64,000 bases of DNA from Nocardia thailandica NBRC 100428 (GCF_000308795.1 NZ_BAGK01000224.1:1-64000); one strand, 5' to 3'. Shown: positions 50,684 to 59,011, counted from the first letter of the stretch. The notes: generated by a model not told the origin, from the sequence alone. Translations and numbers: made by a program.

Positions 50684-52493
50684 TCCTCACGAGTACACCC
50701 TGCGGCCGGAACCGGATGATCAGCAGCAACACCACGCCGTAGAGCAGGATGCGGGCCTCCGGCGCGAGCCGCAGCGCCTCGGGCACGCCGATCAGCACCG
50801 CCGCGCCGAGCACCGCCCCGTACGGCGATCCGGTGCCGCCGAGCACCAGGATGGTGACGATCAGCAGGGACATGGACAGGTTGAACACCGTCGGGTCGAT
50901 GTAGCTGTACTGGTGGGCCAGCAGCGCGCCCGCGATCCCGGAGAAGAGCGCGCTGATCGCGAAGGCCAGTGCCTTGTAGTCGCGCACCGGCACCCCCGAC
51001 GAGCGCGCCGCCACCTCGTCGGCGCCCACCGCGCGCAGGGCGACGCCGAGGCGGGAGCGCTGCACCGCGACGATCACCGCGAGCGTGACCGCGAGGAACA
51101 CCAGGTCGAGCAGGAAGATGTCGGTGCCCTCGGTGAACTCGTAGCCGAGGATCGAGGGCACCGGGATGCCGAAGATGCCGTAGCTGCCGTGCGTCACCGA
51201 CTCCCAGTTGCGGATGACCGCCACGATGACGATGCCGATCCCGAGCGTGGCGATGGCGACGTAGTGCCCGTTGAGGTTCCACAGCGGCGCGGCAAGCACC
51301 GAGGAGACGACCGCCGCCACCACGCCGCCCGCCAGCGCGGCCGCCAGGAACGGCCAGTCGTGGTCGAGGGTGAGGACGGCCGAGGTGTAGGCGCCGATGG
51401 CGATGGGGCCGGCCTGGCCGATCACCAGCTGCCCCGCCGACCCAGCGACCAGCGTCATCGACACCGCGATGATCGCGTAGGCGATGATCTGGGTCCCGAC
51501 GACGATGGCATAGCTGTCGGCGACCAGCGGCACCACGATCGCCGCGAGCGCGAACACGATCACCACGTGCCACCAGCGGATCCGCCACTGCCTGCCCGCG
51601 CCGAGGAACGTACCGGTCATCGGCTCGGCGCTGATGGCGGGCACCTTGGCCAGCAGGCCGCCGGGCCGCAACACCAGGAACGCCACCAGCACACCGAAGG
51701 TGATCAGGTCGCGGTAGCCGTCGCCGAAGACGTAGATCCCGTAGGCCTCGACCACGCCGAGCAGCAGACCCCCGACCACCGCGCCGGGGATGGAGCCCAG
51801 GCCGCCGATGGTGGCGGCCACGAATCCGGTGAGGCCGGCGAGGGTGCCGCTGGTCGGCGAGATGTTCGAGTTGTACAGGCCGACGAAGATGCCGGCCAGC
51901 CCGCCGAGCCCGGAGGCGATGGCGAAGGCCAGCACCTGGATCCGGGCCACCCCGATGCCCATCTGGGCCGCGGCGTCGGGGTCCTGCGCGGTGGCCCGGA
52001 TCGCCAGGCCGTACCGCCCGAACCGCAGGAACGCCCAGAGGCCCGCCATCACCGCGAGGGTGATGGCGAACATCACCAGGTCCGAGGTGCCGAAGCGCAC
52101 CCCGCCGACCCGGAAGTTGTTGGTGTCGAGCACCTGCGGGAACGGCCGGGTCTCCGGACCGAAGACGATCTGGGTGAGGTTCTCGATGATCAGGCCCGCC
52201 GCCACCGTGGCCAGCAGGGCCGCGATGGCGGGCGCCTTGCGCAGCGGGTGCACCGCCAGCACGTCGATGAGCACGCCCAGCGCCGCCGTGATCGCCACGA
52301 CCAGCACGATCGTCAGCCACAGCGGCAGGTGCTGCTCGGCGATGAACCACCAGCCGAGGATCGACCCCAGCGCGAAGACCGCGCCGTGGGCGAAGTTGAT
52401 GACGTTGGTGACACCGAAGATCAGGGTGATGCCCACGGCGAGCAGCGCGTACGCGTTGCCGTGGACGAGCCCCGCGACGAGTGTGTCGAACAT
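50658..52493 (-). CDS. fused LivH-LivM ABC permease
   Basis: This 611-residue membrane protein joins two permeases. Residues 1-285 are LivH-like (LLAVGITLIFGVTNVINFAHGAVFA), and from about 310 to the end it is LivM-like (VAGSAGQLVIGQAGPIAIGAY and KALAFAISALFSGIAGALLAHQYSYI). Fusion fixes the 1:1 ratio of the pore halves. The start shares one base with the stop of the binding-protein gene. Confidence 0.9.
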   Translation of the reverse strand: MFDTLVAGLVHGNAYALLAVGITLIFGVTNVINFAHGAVFALGSILGWWFIAEQHLPLWLTIVLVVAITAALGVLIDVLAVHPLRKAPAIAALLATVAAGLIIENLTQIVFGPETRPFPQVLDTNNFRVGGVRFGTSDLVMFAITLAVMAGLWAFLRFGRYGLAIRATAQDPDAAAQMGIGVARIQVLAFAIASGLGGLAGIFVGLYNSNISPTSGTLAGLTGFVAATIGGLGSIPGAVVGGLLLGVVEAYGIYVFGDGYRDLITFGVLVAFLVLRPGGLLAKVPAISAEPMTGTFLGAGRQWRIRWWHVVIVFALAAIVVPLVADSYAIVVGTQIIAYAIIAVSMTLVAGSAGQLVIGQAGPIAIGAYTSAVLTLDHDWPFLAAALAGGVVAAVVSSVLAAPLWNLNGHYVAIATLGIGIVIVAVIRNWESVTHGSYGIFGIPVPSILGYEFTEGTDIFLLDLVFLAVTLAVIVAVQRSRLGVALRAVGADEVAARSSGVPVRDYKALAFAISALFSGIAGALLAHQYSYIDPTVFNLSMSLLIVTILVLGGTGSPYGAVLGAAVLIGVPEALRLAPEARILLYGVVLLLIIRFRPQGVLVRSERVRVPA

Positions 52494-53656
52494 CAGCGGT
52501 TGCCGGTCGGCACGAACTTGCCGCCGGCCAGGACGAGCTCGCGCGGCGCGACGCCGTGCGGGCGGCGCGTCTCCTGATCGAAGGCGAAGGTGCCGAGGCC
52601 GATACCGGTGAACTGCTTCTCGGTCTTCAGGCCCGCGAGGATGCCCTCGCGGGTGGCCCCGCCCTTCTTGGCGGCCTGCACCAGCACGTGCAGCGCGTCG
52701 TAGGCGTAGACGTTGAAGTCGCCGGGGTCGGTGTTGAACTGGGCGCGGAACTTCGTGACGAAGTCCTGCACCTTCTTGTCCGGGTCGGACGGGGAGAAGA
52801 TGCCGTTGACGATGTCGCCCTCGGCGGCCGCGCCCGCCAGCGAGATGAACTGCGGGGTGTTCTGGCCGCCGAAGAACTGACCGGTGAAGCCGACGTCGCG
52901 CAGCTGCTTGACCACCAGCGCCCCGTCGGGCCCGTAGCCCAGGTGCACGACCGCGTCCGGGTTGGCCTCACGGCCCTTGATCAGGATCGGTTTGACGTCG
53001 GTGGAGTCGGGCAGGATCGGCGAGGAGTAGACGATGTCGACGCCCTTCTGCTTGGCCGACTTCTCGAAGAACTGGAAAGCCTGCTTGCCCCAGTCGGTTT
53101 CGAGGTAGACGACCGAGACCTTCTTCGCCTTCTTCGACACCCACTCGGCGTTGCGCTCCTGGAACACGTCCAGGGTGATCGACGGGCTCCACGAGTAGGG
53201 GCCGCCCTTGGTGAAGTCCACCGCGGAGTTGGTGAAGCCGTACTGCACCAGCTTGCCCCGGTTGTAGATCGGCGAGGCCGCGATCGAGGCGGGCGAGGAG
53301 AAGTCGCCCAGCTCGGCGATGATCGACTTGTCGTCGACGAACTTGGTCGCGATCGGCACCGTCTGCTTGGGATCGGACTGCGAGTCCTCCCACTTCAGCT
53401 CGACTTTGCGCCCGTTGATGCCGCCCGCGGCGTTGATCTCGGCCAGGGCGATGTCGAAGCCCTGCTGCCACAACCGGCCGTACTCCGCCGAGGCGCCGGT
53501 GCGCGGGCCCGAGACGCCGAAGTACACGGGACCGTCGTCCGTCGCGCCGCCGCCGGAATCGCCGCACCCGGCGACCACGGCGGCGACGCTCGCCGCGGCG
53601 ACCGCGCCGGCCACGACACGGGTGAGGGGACGCGAAAAGAGGGAGAACCTGCTCAC
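52493..53656 (-). CDS. LIV-type substrate-binding lipoprotein under SAM-IV control
   Basis: This 387-residue protein has a signal peptide and lipobox VVAGC (Cys31). The periplasmic-binding-protein type I fold starts at VYFGVSGPRTGASAEYG. The GTG start has AGGAAG upstream. It is the first gene of the seven-gene operon, 52 bp from the SAM-IV riboswitch, so its ligand is likely a sulfur compound scavenged when S-adenosylmethionine is low. Confidence 0.88.
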   Translation of the reverse strand: MSRFSLFSRPLTRVVAGAVAAASVAAVVAGCGDSGGGATDDGPVYFGVSGPRTGASAEYGRLWQQGFDIALAEINAAGGINGRKVELKWEDSQSDPKQTVPIATKFVDDKSIIAELGDFSSPASIAASPIYNRGKLVQYGFTNSAVDFTKGGPYSWSPSITLDVFQERNAEWVSKKAKKVSVVYLETDWGKQAFQFFEKSAKQKGVDIVYSSPILPDSTDVKPILIKGREANPDAVVHLGYGPDGALVVKQLRDVGFTGQFFGGQNTPQFISLAGAAAEGDIVNGIFSPSDPDKKVQDFVTKFRAQFNTDPGDFNVYAYDALHVLVQAAKKGGATREGILAGLKTEKQFTGIGLGTFAFDQETRRPHGVAPRELVLAGGKFVPTGNR

Positions 53657-53683
53657 TTGATCTTCCTGAATATCTCAGCGCTT

Positions 53684-53706
53684 GCGATATCGCCCACCGA
53701 TATCGC
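53684..53706 (-). promoter_or_regulatory. hairpin between the SAM-IV core and the binding-protein gene
   Basis: GCGATATC and GATATCGC form a perfect 8-bp stem with a 7-base loop, two bases after the riboswitch core. A different sequence with the same geometry follows the second riboswitch, so this is probably part of the SAM-IV fold or its expression platform. Confidence 0.6.
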
Positions 53707-53708
53707 CA

Positions 53709-53789
53709 GGTCGTCACCCGGGGCACCCCACCGCCAGGAGGGTTGCCGATCAGCGAGCCGGGGCTCGGAAACTGCTGATACTCGTGACC
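53709..53789 (-). promoter_or_regulatory. SAM-IV riboswitch (upstream of the LIV/LLM operon)
   Basis: The minus-strand RNA begins GGUCACGAGU, has a P2 stem AUCAGC/GCUGAU with an inner CGAGCC/GGCUCG hairpin, then CGGCAACCCUCC, and ends GGUGGGGUGCCCCGGGUGACGACC-like (split here: GGGGUGCCCCGGGUGA, CGACC). This closely follows the actinobacterial SAM-IV consensus. Binding of S-adenosylmethionine should lower expression of the downstream operon. P2 covaries with the second copy at 58312. Confidence 0.9.
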
Positions 53790-54054
53790 GTCGGCCGAAA
53801 CGTAGCAGCCGCTACGGGCCGCGCCCGCCGTCCCGGCCGGGCCACGGAGCGGAGGCGCGACGGCCGAACCGGCGCGGAGCTGCGCCTACTACCCATTCCC
53901 CCTCGCCCGCAGCGCTTTCGAATCAGGTCGGCGGAAATGCGGCGGCGCGGGCGCCGGGCGCGGGCGCCATTCGCGGCAGCATGCGACAAATCATTGTCGG
54001 TGCCGGAGGCGGCGCGTACTCGTGAGTAGTCCGCAGTTCCGCGAAAGGATTCCG
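53790..54054. other. 265-bp divergent promoter region
   Basis: No gene is seen. Two short inverted repeats stand out: CGTAGC-AGCC-GCTACG at 53801-53816, next to a TACGTT that could be the -10 of the riboswitch transcript, and CGACAA-ATCA-TTGTCG at 53983-53998, 57 bp before the azoreductase. Either could be an operator; neither is linked to a known regulator. Confidence 0.4.
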
Positions 54055-54681
54055 ATGACCACCCTGCTCCACATCAACGCCTCCGCACGCGGCGAATCCA
54101 GCCAATCCCGTGCCATCGCAACAACTTTCATCGACGCCCTCGCCGCGAGGGATCCCGGCCTGACGGTCGACACGCTCGACCTGTTCGACGCCGGGCTGCC
54201 CGATTTCGGCACCGAGGCCGCGGCCGCCAAACTGGCGGTGTTCACCGGTACGGAACAGACCCCCGAGCAGGTGGCGGCCTGGGAGCGGGCCCGGGCGGTG
54301 TTCGACCGCTTCGCCGCGGCCGACGTCTACGTGCTCAACATCCCGATCTGGAACCACGGGGTGCCCTACATCCTCAAGCAGTACGTCGACATCGTCACCC
54401 AGCCGGGCTGGGCGTTCGCCTTCGACCCCGAGGTCGGCTACAGCGGCCTGCTCGAGGGCAAGCGGGCGGTGACCGTCTACACCAGCGGCGTGCACCAGCC
54501 GGGCGTGCCGATCCAGTTCGGCAGCGACTTCGCCACGCCGTTCGTGGAGGACTGGCTGCGGTTCGTCGGCGTGAAGGACGTCAGCGAGATCCGGTTCGCG
54601 CCCACGGTGCTCACCGCCGATCCCGAGGCCGGTTTCGTCGCCGCGCAGGAGCGTGCGCGTGAGCTCGCCGGCGACTACTGA
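54055..54681 (+). CDS. azoR: FMN-dependent NADH azoreductase
   Basis: The protein is 208 residues from the ATG at 54055. The flavodoxin-like fold begins MTTLLHINASARGESSQSR, the FMN-phosphate loop. VLNIPIWNHGVPYILKQYVD and GFAF/YSGLLEGK-type segments follow. AzoR enzymes reduce quinones and azo compounds with NADH. The MFS transporter gene overlaps its 3' end, so the two are co-expressed. Confidence 0.92.
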   Translation: MTTLLHINASARGESSQSRAIATTFIDALAARDPGLTVDTLDLFDAGLPDFGTEAAAAKLAVFTGTEQTPEQVAAWERARAVFDRFAAADVYVLNIPIWNHGVPYILKQYVDIVTQPGWAFAFDPEVGYSGLLEGKRAVTVYTSGVHQPGVPIQFGSDFATPFVEDWLRFVGVKDVSEIRFAPTVLTADPEAGFVAAQERARELAGDY

Positions 54682-55858
54682 GCCGCAGGCGCGGGGGTGG
54701 GCGCCGACCGGCCCGACGGTGACGACGGTCTGTGCCGTCGGGATTCTCGTCGTCGGCCAGCTGTACGTGGTGCTGCCGGTCCTCGGGGATCTGGCCGCGG
54801 TCTGGGGCGCCTCCCGCGCGGCGGCCACCTGGACCACGACTGCCTTCGGGCTCGCCTACGGCGCAGGCTTCCTGGTCACCGGTCCGCTCTCGGACCACTG
54901 GGGCCGCCGGCCGGTGATCGTGGGCGGACTGGCGGCCACCGCCCTGACCACCCTGGCGGTGAGCGTCGCGCCGTCCCTCGGCGCCGGGCTCGCCGCCCGG
55001 GTGGCCCAGGGCCTGACGGCGTCGTTCTTCGCGCCTGCGGCGTTCGCCTATCTGGCCGAGCGCATCGCGCCAGAGCGGAGGGTGTTCGCGCTGACCTGTT
55101 TGACCAGCTCGTTCCTCGCGGCGGGCGTCGTCGCGCAGGTCCTCGCCCAGCTCGCCGGCGCCGCGCTGGGCTGGCGGGCGGTCTTCGTGCTGGGCGCGGT
55201 GGGATTCGCGGTGTCGGCGGTGGCGCTGTACCGGGTGCTCGAATCCGGTACACGATCCGCCGGATCGGCCTCTGCGGCCGCGGTCTTCACCGCGTTCGCC
55301 GGGCTCCTGCGCACGCCGCGCGTCGCCCTGCTCTACGCCGCCTGCCTTGCCGTTCTCGGTTCCTTCGTCGGTATCTACACCGGCGTGCAGCTCGCGCCGC
55401 CGGACGGCATCGGACACAGTAGCGGCGCGTTGCTGGCGCTGCGGGCGAGTGCCATCCCGGCGATGATCGCGGTGCCCGTCCTGGCCACCCGGCTCGCGGC
55501 CTTCGATCCGACGCGGCGCCTGATCGTCGCCCTGAGCACGGCGGGGGCGGCCGCGGCCGTCACCGCCGTGCCGCTGGGCGGGATCTGGGTCGGGGCCTGG
55601 CTCTTCGTGTTCGTCACGGCGGTCGCGGTGGCCGCCCCGGCGGCCGTCCAGGCCGTCTCGGCGTACGCGGGCGAGGCGCGGGGTGCGGCGACGGCCCTGT
55701 ACACCTTCGCGCTGTTCGTCGGCGCCAGCGCGGGCCCGCAGCTGGCCAACGCGGTGGCGCACCGCGGTTTCCCCGCCGTCGCGCTGTCCATCGCGGCGCT
55801 CGGCTTCGCCGGCGCGGCCCTGGCCTTCGCCTCGACCACGGTGCGCGCCCCCGCCTAG
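54653..55858 (+). CDS. MFS transporter
   Basis: This 401-residue protein has about twelve hydrophobic helices and the MFS loop motif GPLSDHWGRRPVIVGG between helices 2 and 3. It is similar to drug:H+ antiporters of the YnfM/DHA1 kind. The GTG start overlaps azoR by 29 bp. An exporter for azoreductase substrates or products is plausible. Confidence 0.88.
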   Translation: MRVSSPATTEPQARGWAPTGPTVTTVCAVGILVVGQLYVVLPVLGDLAAVWGASRAAATWTTTAFGLAYGAGFLVTGPLSDHWGRRPVIVGGLAATALTTLAVSVAPSLGAGLAARVAQGLTASFFAPAAFAYLAERIAPERRVFALTCLTSSFLAAGVVAQVLAQLAGAALGWRAVFVLGAVGFAVSAVALYRVLESGTRSAGSASAAAVFTAFAGLLRTPRVALLYAACLAVLGSFVGIYTGVQLAPPDGIGHSSGALLALRASAIPAMIAVPVLATRLAAFDPTRRLIVALSTAGAAAAVTAVPLGGIWVGAWLFVFVTAVAVAAPAAVQAVSAYAGEARGAATALYTFALFVGASAGPQLANAVAHRGFPAVALSIAALGFAGAALAFASTTVRAPA

Positions 55859-55868
55859 CCGCGGACGA

Positions 55869-55905
55869 CGATCGCCCCGGTGCCGATCGGGCACCGGGGC
55901 GATCG
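55869..55905. terminator. bidirectional hairpin between convergent genes
   Basis: Perfect 16-bp arms enclose a 5-base loop between the MFS gene and the last gene of the AfsA-like operon. Confidence 0.75.
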
Positions 55906-55921
55906 CTCGCGCGTCGGGAGT

Positions 55922-56764
55922 TCAGGCGCGGGTACGGAATTCCTCGAAGGTGGGGGTGGGCAGCTTCAGCTGGGCGTGGATGTCGCCGCCGAGACCGAAG
56001 TGACCGATGGCCCCGCCGTAGTTCTGCTGGTAGCTCTGCCACAGGACGACCACGCTGACGACGCGGTTGGCGCCGGGCTCGGCCGGGTCGGGGAACGGGT
56101 TCGGCAGCGAGGCCCGATAGGTGGCGCTGCCGTCGAGGTCGGTCACGAAGACGTTCGGGACGCCCAGCGGTCCCGGCCGGGTCGGGTTGTCGGGGTCCAG
56201 GTCGCCGGAACGCAGCGACATCACGGTGTAGAGCGAGTCCGGGATCAGGCCGGAGAACTCGAACCGGAATTCGGCGCTGCGCTCGTCGTCGGCGAGCGAG
56301 ACCTCCACGGTGCCACGGGCTTCCAGCCAGCGTCCCAGCGTCACCGGTTCGGTGAGCTTGCGGCCGTCCTCCGGGCGCAGGTCCGGGATGGGGACCTCGT
56401 GGAAGGCGTAGCTCGGCCGTGTGACGGCCGCGGCGTCCGGCAGCTGGTCCGGGGCGAACACCATCGGATAGTTGTGCGCGGGCAGCGGCAGGGGCAGCGT
56501 GTAGAGCACCTGCTCGGCGTCGGCGGGTGCGAGTTCCTCCGGCAGCTCGCGGATCACGCGGTACGGGAGGTTCTCGCCGAACGGCGGCAGCGGGGTGTCC
56601 GCCGCGACGATCGCCCGGCCCCAGCGACGCGTCACCGTGCCGTCGGGCCCCTCGTCGTTCAGGAAGCCGACGACGAGGAAATTGCCGTCGGCGTCGAGAA
56701 CCTCACTCGGCGGATACAGCGGACCCTGCGTCGTCGGGGTCAGGTCGTAGCGGCGCTTCACCAT
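55922..56764 (-). CDS. unknown beta-rich protein, third gene of the AfsA-like operon
   Basis: The 280-residue protein has no signal peptide, no cysteines in obvious pairs and no membrane helix. It is rich in strands and in proline and aspartate; landmarks are TTQGPLYPPSEVLDADG, FSGLIPDSLYTVMSLRSGDL and YQQNYGGAIGHFGLGGDIHA. I recognise no enzyme family. It overlaps the HAD phosphatase gene by 7 bp, so it belongs to the riboswitch operon and probably acts on or binds the product of that pathway. Confidence 0.75.
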   Translation of the reverse strand: MVKRRYDLTPTTQGPLYPPSEVLDADGNFLVVGFLNDEGPDGTVTRRWGRAIVAADTPLPPFGENLPYRVIRELPEELAPADAEQVLYTLPLPLPAHNYPMVFAPDQLPDAAAVTRPSYAFHEVPIPDLRPEDGRKLTEPVTLGRWLEARGTVEVSLADDERSAEFRFEFSGLIPDSLYTVMSLRSGDLDPDNPTRPGPLGVPNVFVTDLDGSATYRASLPNPFPDPAEPGANRVVSVVVLWQSYQQNYGGAIGHFGLGGDIHAQLKLPTPTFEEFRTRA

Positions 56765-57474
56765 ACGGAGGCCACCTTTCGCTCGTCGGTGAACACGTGA
56801 CCGTCGGCGTCGCCGAGCCGGTCGCCCAGATGCCGCCACGTGCCGGTCCGCGCGGCCTCGACCAGGGTCGGGTCGGTGCCGCGATAGGCCGGTCGCGCGA
56901 CCAGCCACAGGAACGGCAGGTCGGAGGCGTGGTCGCCGTAGCCCCAGGTGTCGGAGCTGCTGATGCCGTGGGCGCGCAGGAACTCCACCACGGCCTCGCC
57001 CTTGGCGGCGCCGATCATCGGCCTGCGGATCTCCCCGGTGAGCACGCCGCGCTCGTCGAGCAGCGGCTCGGTGGCGATGACGTGGTCGGCGCCGACCGCC
57101 GCCGCGACGGGCGCGATCGCCGGGGCGAACGAACCCGACAGCAGCACCACGCGATCCCCGTCGGCGCGGTGCGCCCGCAGGGCCTGGACCGTCTCGGCGT
57201 AGAACGCGGTGCCGCTCGCGGCGAACTCCTCGAACCAGCGCTGCCCGGCCGCGACCAGCGCCGAGTACGCCACGCCGCGATAACCCTCGTAGTACGCCCG
57301 GTTGACCTCCTCCCGAGGCGCGCCCGCTGCCGCGCGCGCCTTCAGATCGTCGGTCCGCCGGACGTATTCGCTGCCGTCGTCACCCTGCTCGGCCAGCCAG
57401 AACCGCAGGAAGGTGAACATGCTCTTGACGGTGATGAGCGTCTCGTCGACATCGAAGAAGGCGGCGCCGCTCAT
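56758..57474 (-). CDS. HAD-family phosphatase (PSPase-like, subfamily IB)
   Basis: This 238-residue protein has all four HAD motifs: FDVDETLI with nucleophile Asp8 and Asp10, LLSGSF, the lysine in GAAKGEAV and GYGDHASDLPFL. The inserted helical cap after motif I is of the phosphoserine-phosphatase kind. Its ATG overlaps the AfsA-like stop. In A-factor biosynthesis the AfsA product is a phosphate ester that must be dephosphorylated, so this enzyme is a natural partner. Confidence 0.9.
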   Translation of the reverse strand: MSGAAFFDVDETLITVKSMFTFLRFWLAEQGDDGSEYVRRTDDLKARAAAGAPREEVNRAYYEGYRGVAYSALVAAGQRWFEEFAASGTAFYAETVQALRAHRADGDRVVLLSGSFAPAIAPVAAAVGADHVIATEPLLDERGVLTGEIRRPMIGAAKGEAVVEFLRAHGISSSDTWGYGDHASDLPFLWLVARPAYRGTDPTLVEAARTGTWRHLGDRLGDADGHVFTDERKVASVW

Positions 57475-58259
57475 GCGGACAGGCCCAGATGCGCGCTGAT
57501 CGCCTTGGCGGCCTTGGCCCGTTCGATCTGGGTGATCCGCTCGTGGGGCAGCGCGGTGAACCCGATCCGCGAGGTCGCCACGGTGCGCCCGAACTGGCGG
57601 ACCTCGGTCTCGATGGCGAACTCGAGCTTGCCGGGATCCTCCAGCGCGATCGGGGTCAGCGTGGCGTGCAGGCTGGCGGGCAGCGGGAAGAGGAACGAGG
57701 TGAACTTCAGGTCGACGGCGTTCCACACGATGTAGAAGTGCTCCTCGGGGCGACGCACCCCGTGCTCGAGTTCGAAGGCGGCCAGGAACAGCTGGCGCAC
57801 CGCCTCGATCACCACGATGCCCTGCACGTGCTCACCGGTCTGGTGATCGAGCAGGAGTTCGTTGTCGCCGTCCACGCGCAGGTCGGCGCGGAAGACGTTC
57901 TCGGCCTCGCGCCGCAGGCCCGCCAGCAGCACGTTGGAGTCCTGGTACTTGTGCACGTGATGGCGGGCCGCGGGCTCGGCGATCTCGCCGACGACCCGGA
58001 ACCGGGCCCGCGGCGCGTGGATCGCCGCGACGTGCTCGATGTAGTCGAGGTCGTGGCGGGTGACGCCCTGCCCCAGATACACCGTGAGTTCCGCGGCGGT
58101 GGCCCGGAAACGGCCACCCCGCAGCAGCGCCACCAGGCCGGACACGGTGTGCACCCGGTCGTCGGTGGTGATCCCCAGGAAGCGGTCGGCGACCACGGCG
58201 AACGTGGTGGCCAGCTGCTCGGCGGGGGCCGCGGTGGTTTCGAGCTGAACGACAGACAT
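57471..58259 (-). CDS. AfsA-like hotdog protein under SAM-IV control
   Basis: This 262-residue protein matches the A-factor biosynthesis hotdog repeat. HHVHKYQDSNVLLAGLRRE at residues 100-118 and GEHVQGIVVIEAVRQLF at 142-158 correspond to the VH(K/R)...VLL...R and (A/V)E.(I/V)RQ blocks of AfsA. A second, weaker hotdog follows at about 175-255. AfsA condenses a beta-ketoacyl group with dihydroxyacetone phosphate. It is the first gene after the SAM-IV riboswitch; GGAGG lies eight bases before the ATG. Confidence 0.85.
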   Translation of the reverse strand: MSVVQLETTAAPAEQLATTFAVVADRFLGITTDDRVHTVSGLVALLRGGRFRATAAELTVYLGQGVTRHDLDYIEHVAAIHAPRARFRVVGEIAEPAARHHVHKYQDSNVLLAGLRREAENVFRADLRVDGDNELLLDHQTGEHVQGIVVIEAVRQLFLAAFELEHGVRRPEEHFYIVWNAVDLKFTSFLFPLPASLHATLTPIALEDPGKLEFAIETEVRQFGRTVATSRIGFTALPHERITQIERAKAAKAISAHLGLSA

Positions 58260-58284
58260 GGACAGACCTCCATCAAGGACGCTT

Positions 58285-58309
58285 ATGGCGGCTTCCTCCG
58301 CGCCGCCAT
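58285..58309 (-). promoter_or_regulatory. hairpin between the second SAM-IV core and the AfsA-like gene
   Basis: ATGGCGGC and GCCGCCAT form a perfect 8-bp stem around 9 bases, two bases after the riboswitch core. In RNA the loop exposes GCGGAGGAA, a second Shine-Dalgarno-like sequence. The geometry equals that after the first riboswitch despite different sequence. Confidence 0.6.
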
Positions 58310-58311
58310 CC

Positions 58312-58390
58312 GGTCGTCACCCGGAGCACCCCGCCGTCGATGGAGGGTTGCCGCCCAGCCAGCCGGGGCTTGCCGCTGGGACTCGTGACC
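58312..58390 (-). promoter_or_regulatory. SAM-IV riboswitch (upstream of the AfsA-like operon)
   Basis: The RNA starts GGUCACGAGU and has P2 CCCAGC/GCUGGG. It continues with GCAAGCCCCGGC, CGGCAACCCUCC and GGCGGGGUGCUCCGGGUGA before closing with CGACC. Compared with the first copy, P2 has changed on both sides, which supports a conserved structure. S-adenosylmethionine should repress the three genes downstream. Confidence 0.9.
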
Positions 58391-58545
58391 GTGTACCGAA
58401 AATTAGAGCGCGGCAATGTTTTTGACCATATTTCCGAGCATCCTGCGGAAAACCCCGCGAACCTCCGCCCACGGGCGGTGTCCGGGCCGGTGCCGGTTTC
58501 CTATGCTTACCTGGTACCGCCAGTCACACAGCCCCGGAGGCACCG

Positions 58546-58998
58546 TTGCCGAAGAACCTCGAAGCCAGCATCGACATCGCCGCATCGCCGGAGAAGGTGT
58601 GGTCGGTCCTGTCCGATCTCGGCCGCATGCCCGAGTACAGCCCGACCACGCTCAAGGTCATCCCGATCGGCGGGGTGCGCGACGGCGCGTTCACCGTCAA
58701 CATCAACAAGGACGGCTGGAAGGTGTGGCCGACGACGTCGAAGATCGTGCGGTTCGAGCCGAACAAGGTGCTGGCCTTCCGGATGAACGAGAACCGCACC
58801 GTGTGGAGCTACGTCCTCGAACCCACCGCCACCGGCACCCGCGTGGTCGAGCGCCGCGACGTGCACCCGAAGGGCGTGCCCGCGCCGATCCGCGGCGCGA
58901 TCAGCGTGGCCCTGGGCGGCGAGCAGCAGTTCGAGACCGATCTGGTGCGGGGCATGAACGAGACCCTCGCCCGGATCAAGGAGGTCGCCGAACGCTGA
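58546..58998 (+). CDS. SRPBCC/polyketide cyclase-like protein
   Basis: This 150-residue protein of the START-like helix-grip fold begins with the family pattern ASIDIAASPEKVWSVLSDLGRMPEYSP. It should hold a hydrophobic ligand in its cavity. TTG at 58546 is the start, five bases after CGGAGG. A -10-like TATGCT at 58502 could drive it. It is divergent from the AfsA-like operon and might bind a related lipid, but there is no direct evidence. Confidence 0.85.
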   Translation: MPKNLEASIDIAASPEKVWSVLSDLGRMPEYSPTTLKVIPIGGVRDGAFTVNINKDGWKVWPTTSKIVRFEPNKVLAFRMNENRTVWSYVLEPTATGTRVVERRDVHPKGVPAPIRGAISVALGGEQQFETDLVRGMNETLARIKEVAER

Positions 58999-59011
58999 GT
59001 TCGCCGACCCA

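Noticed and set aside
53685..53705. The two CGATATCG palindromes as a protein operator
   Set aside because: They form one hairpin placed exactly like that after the other SAM-IV RNA, so an RNA role is more likely.
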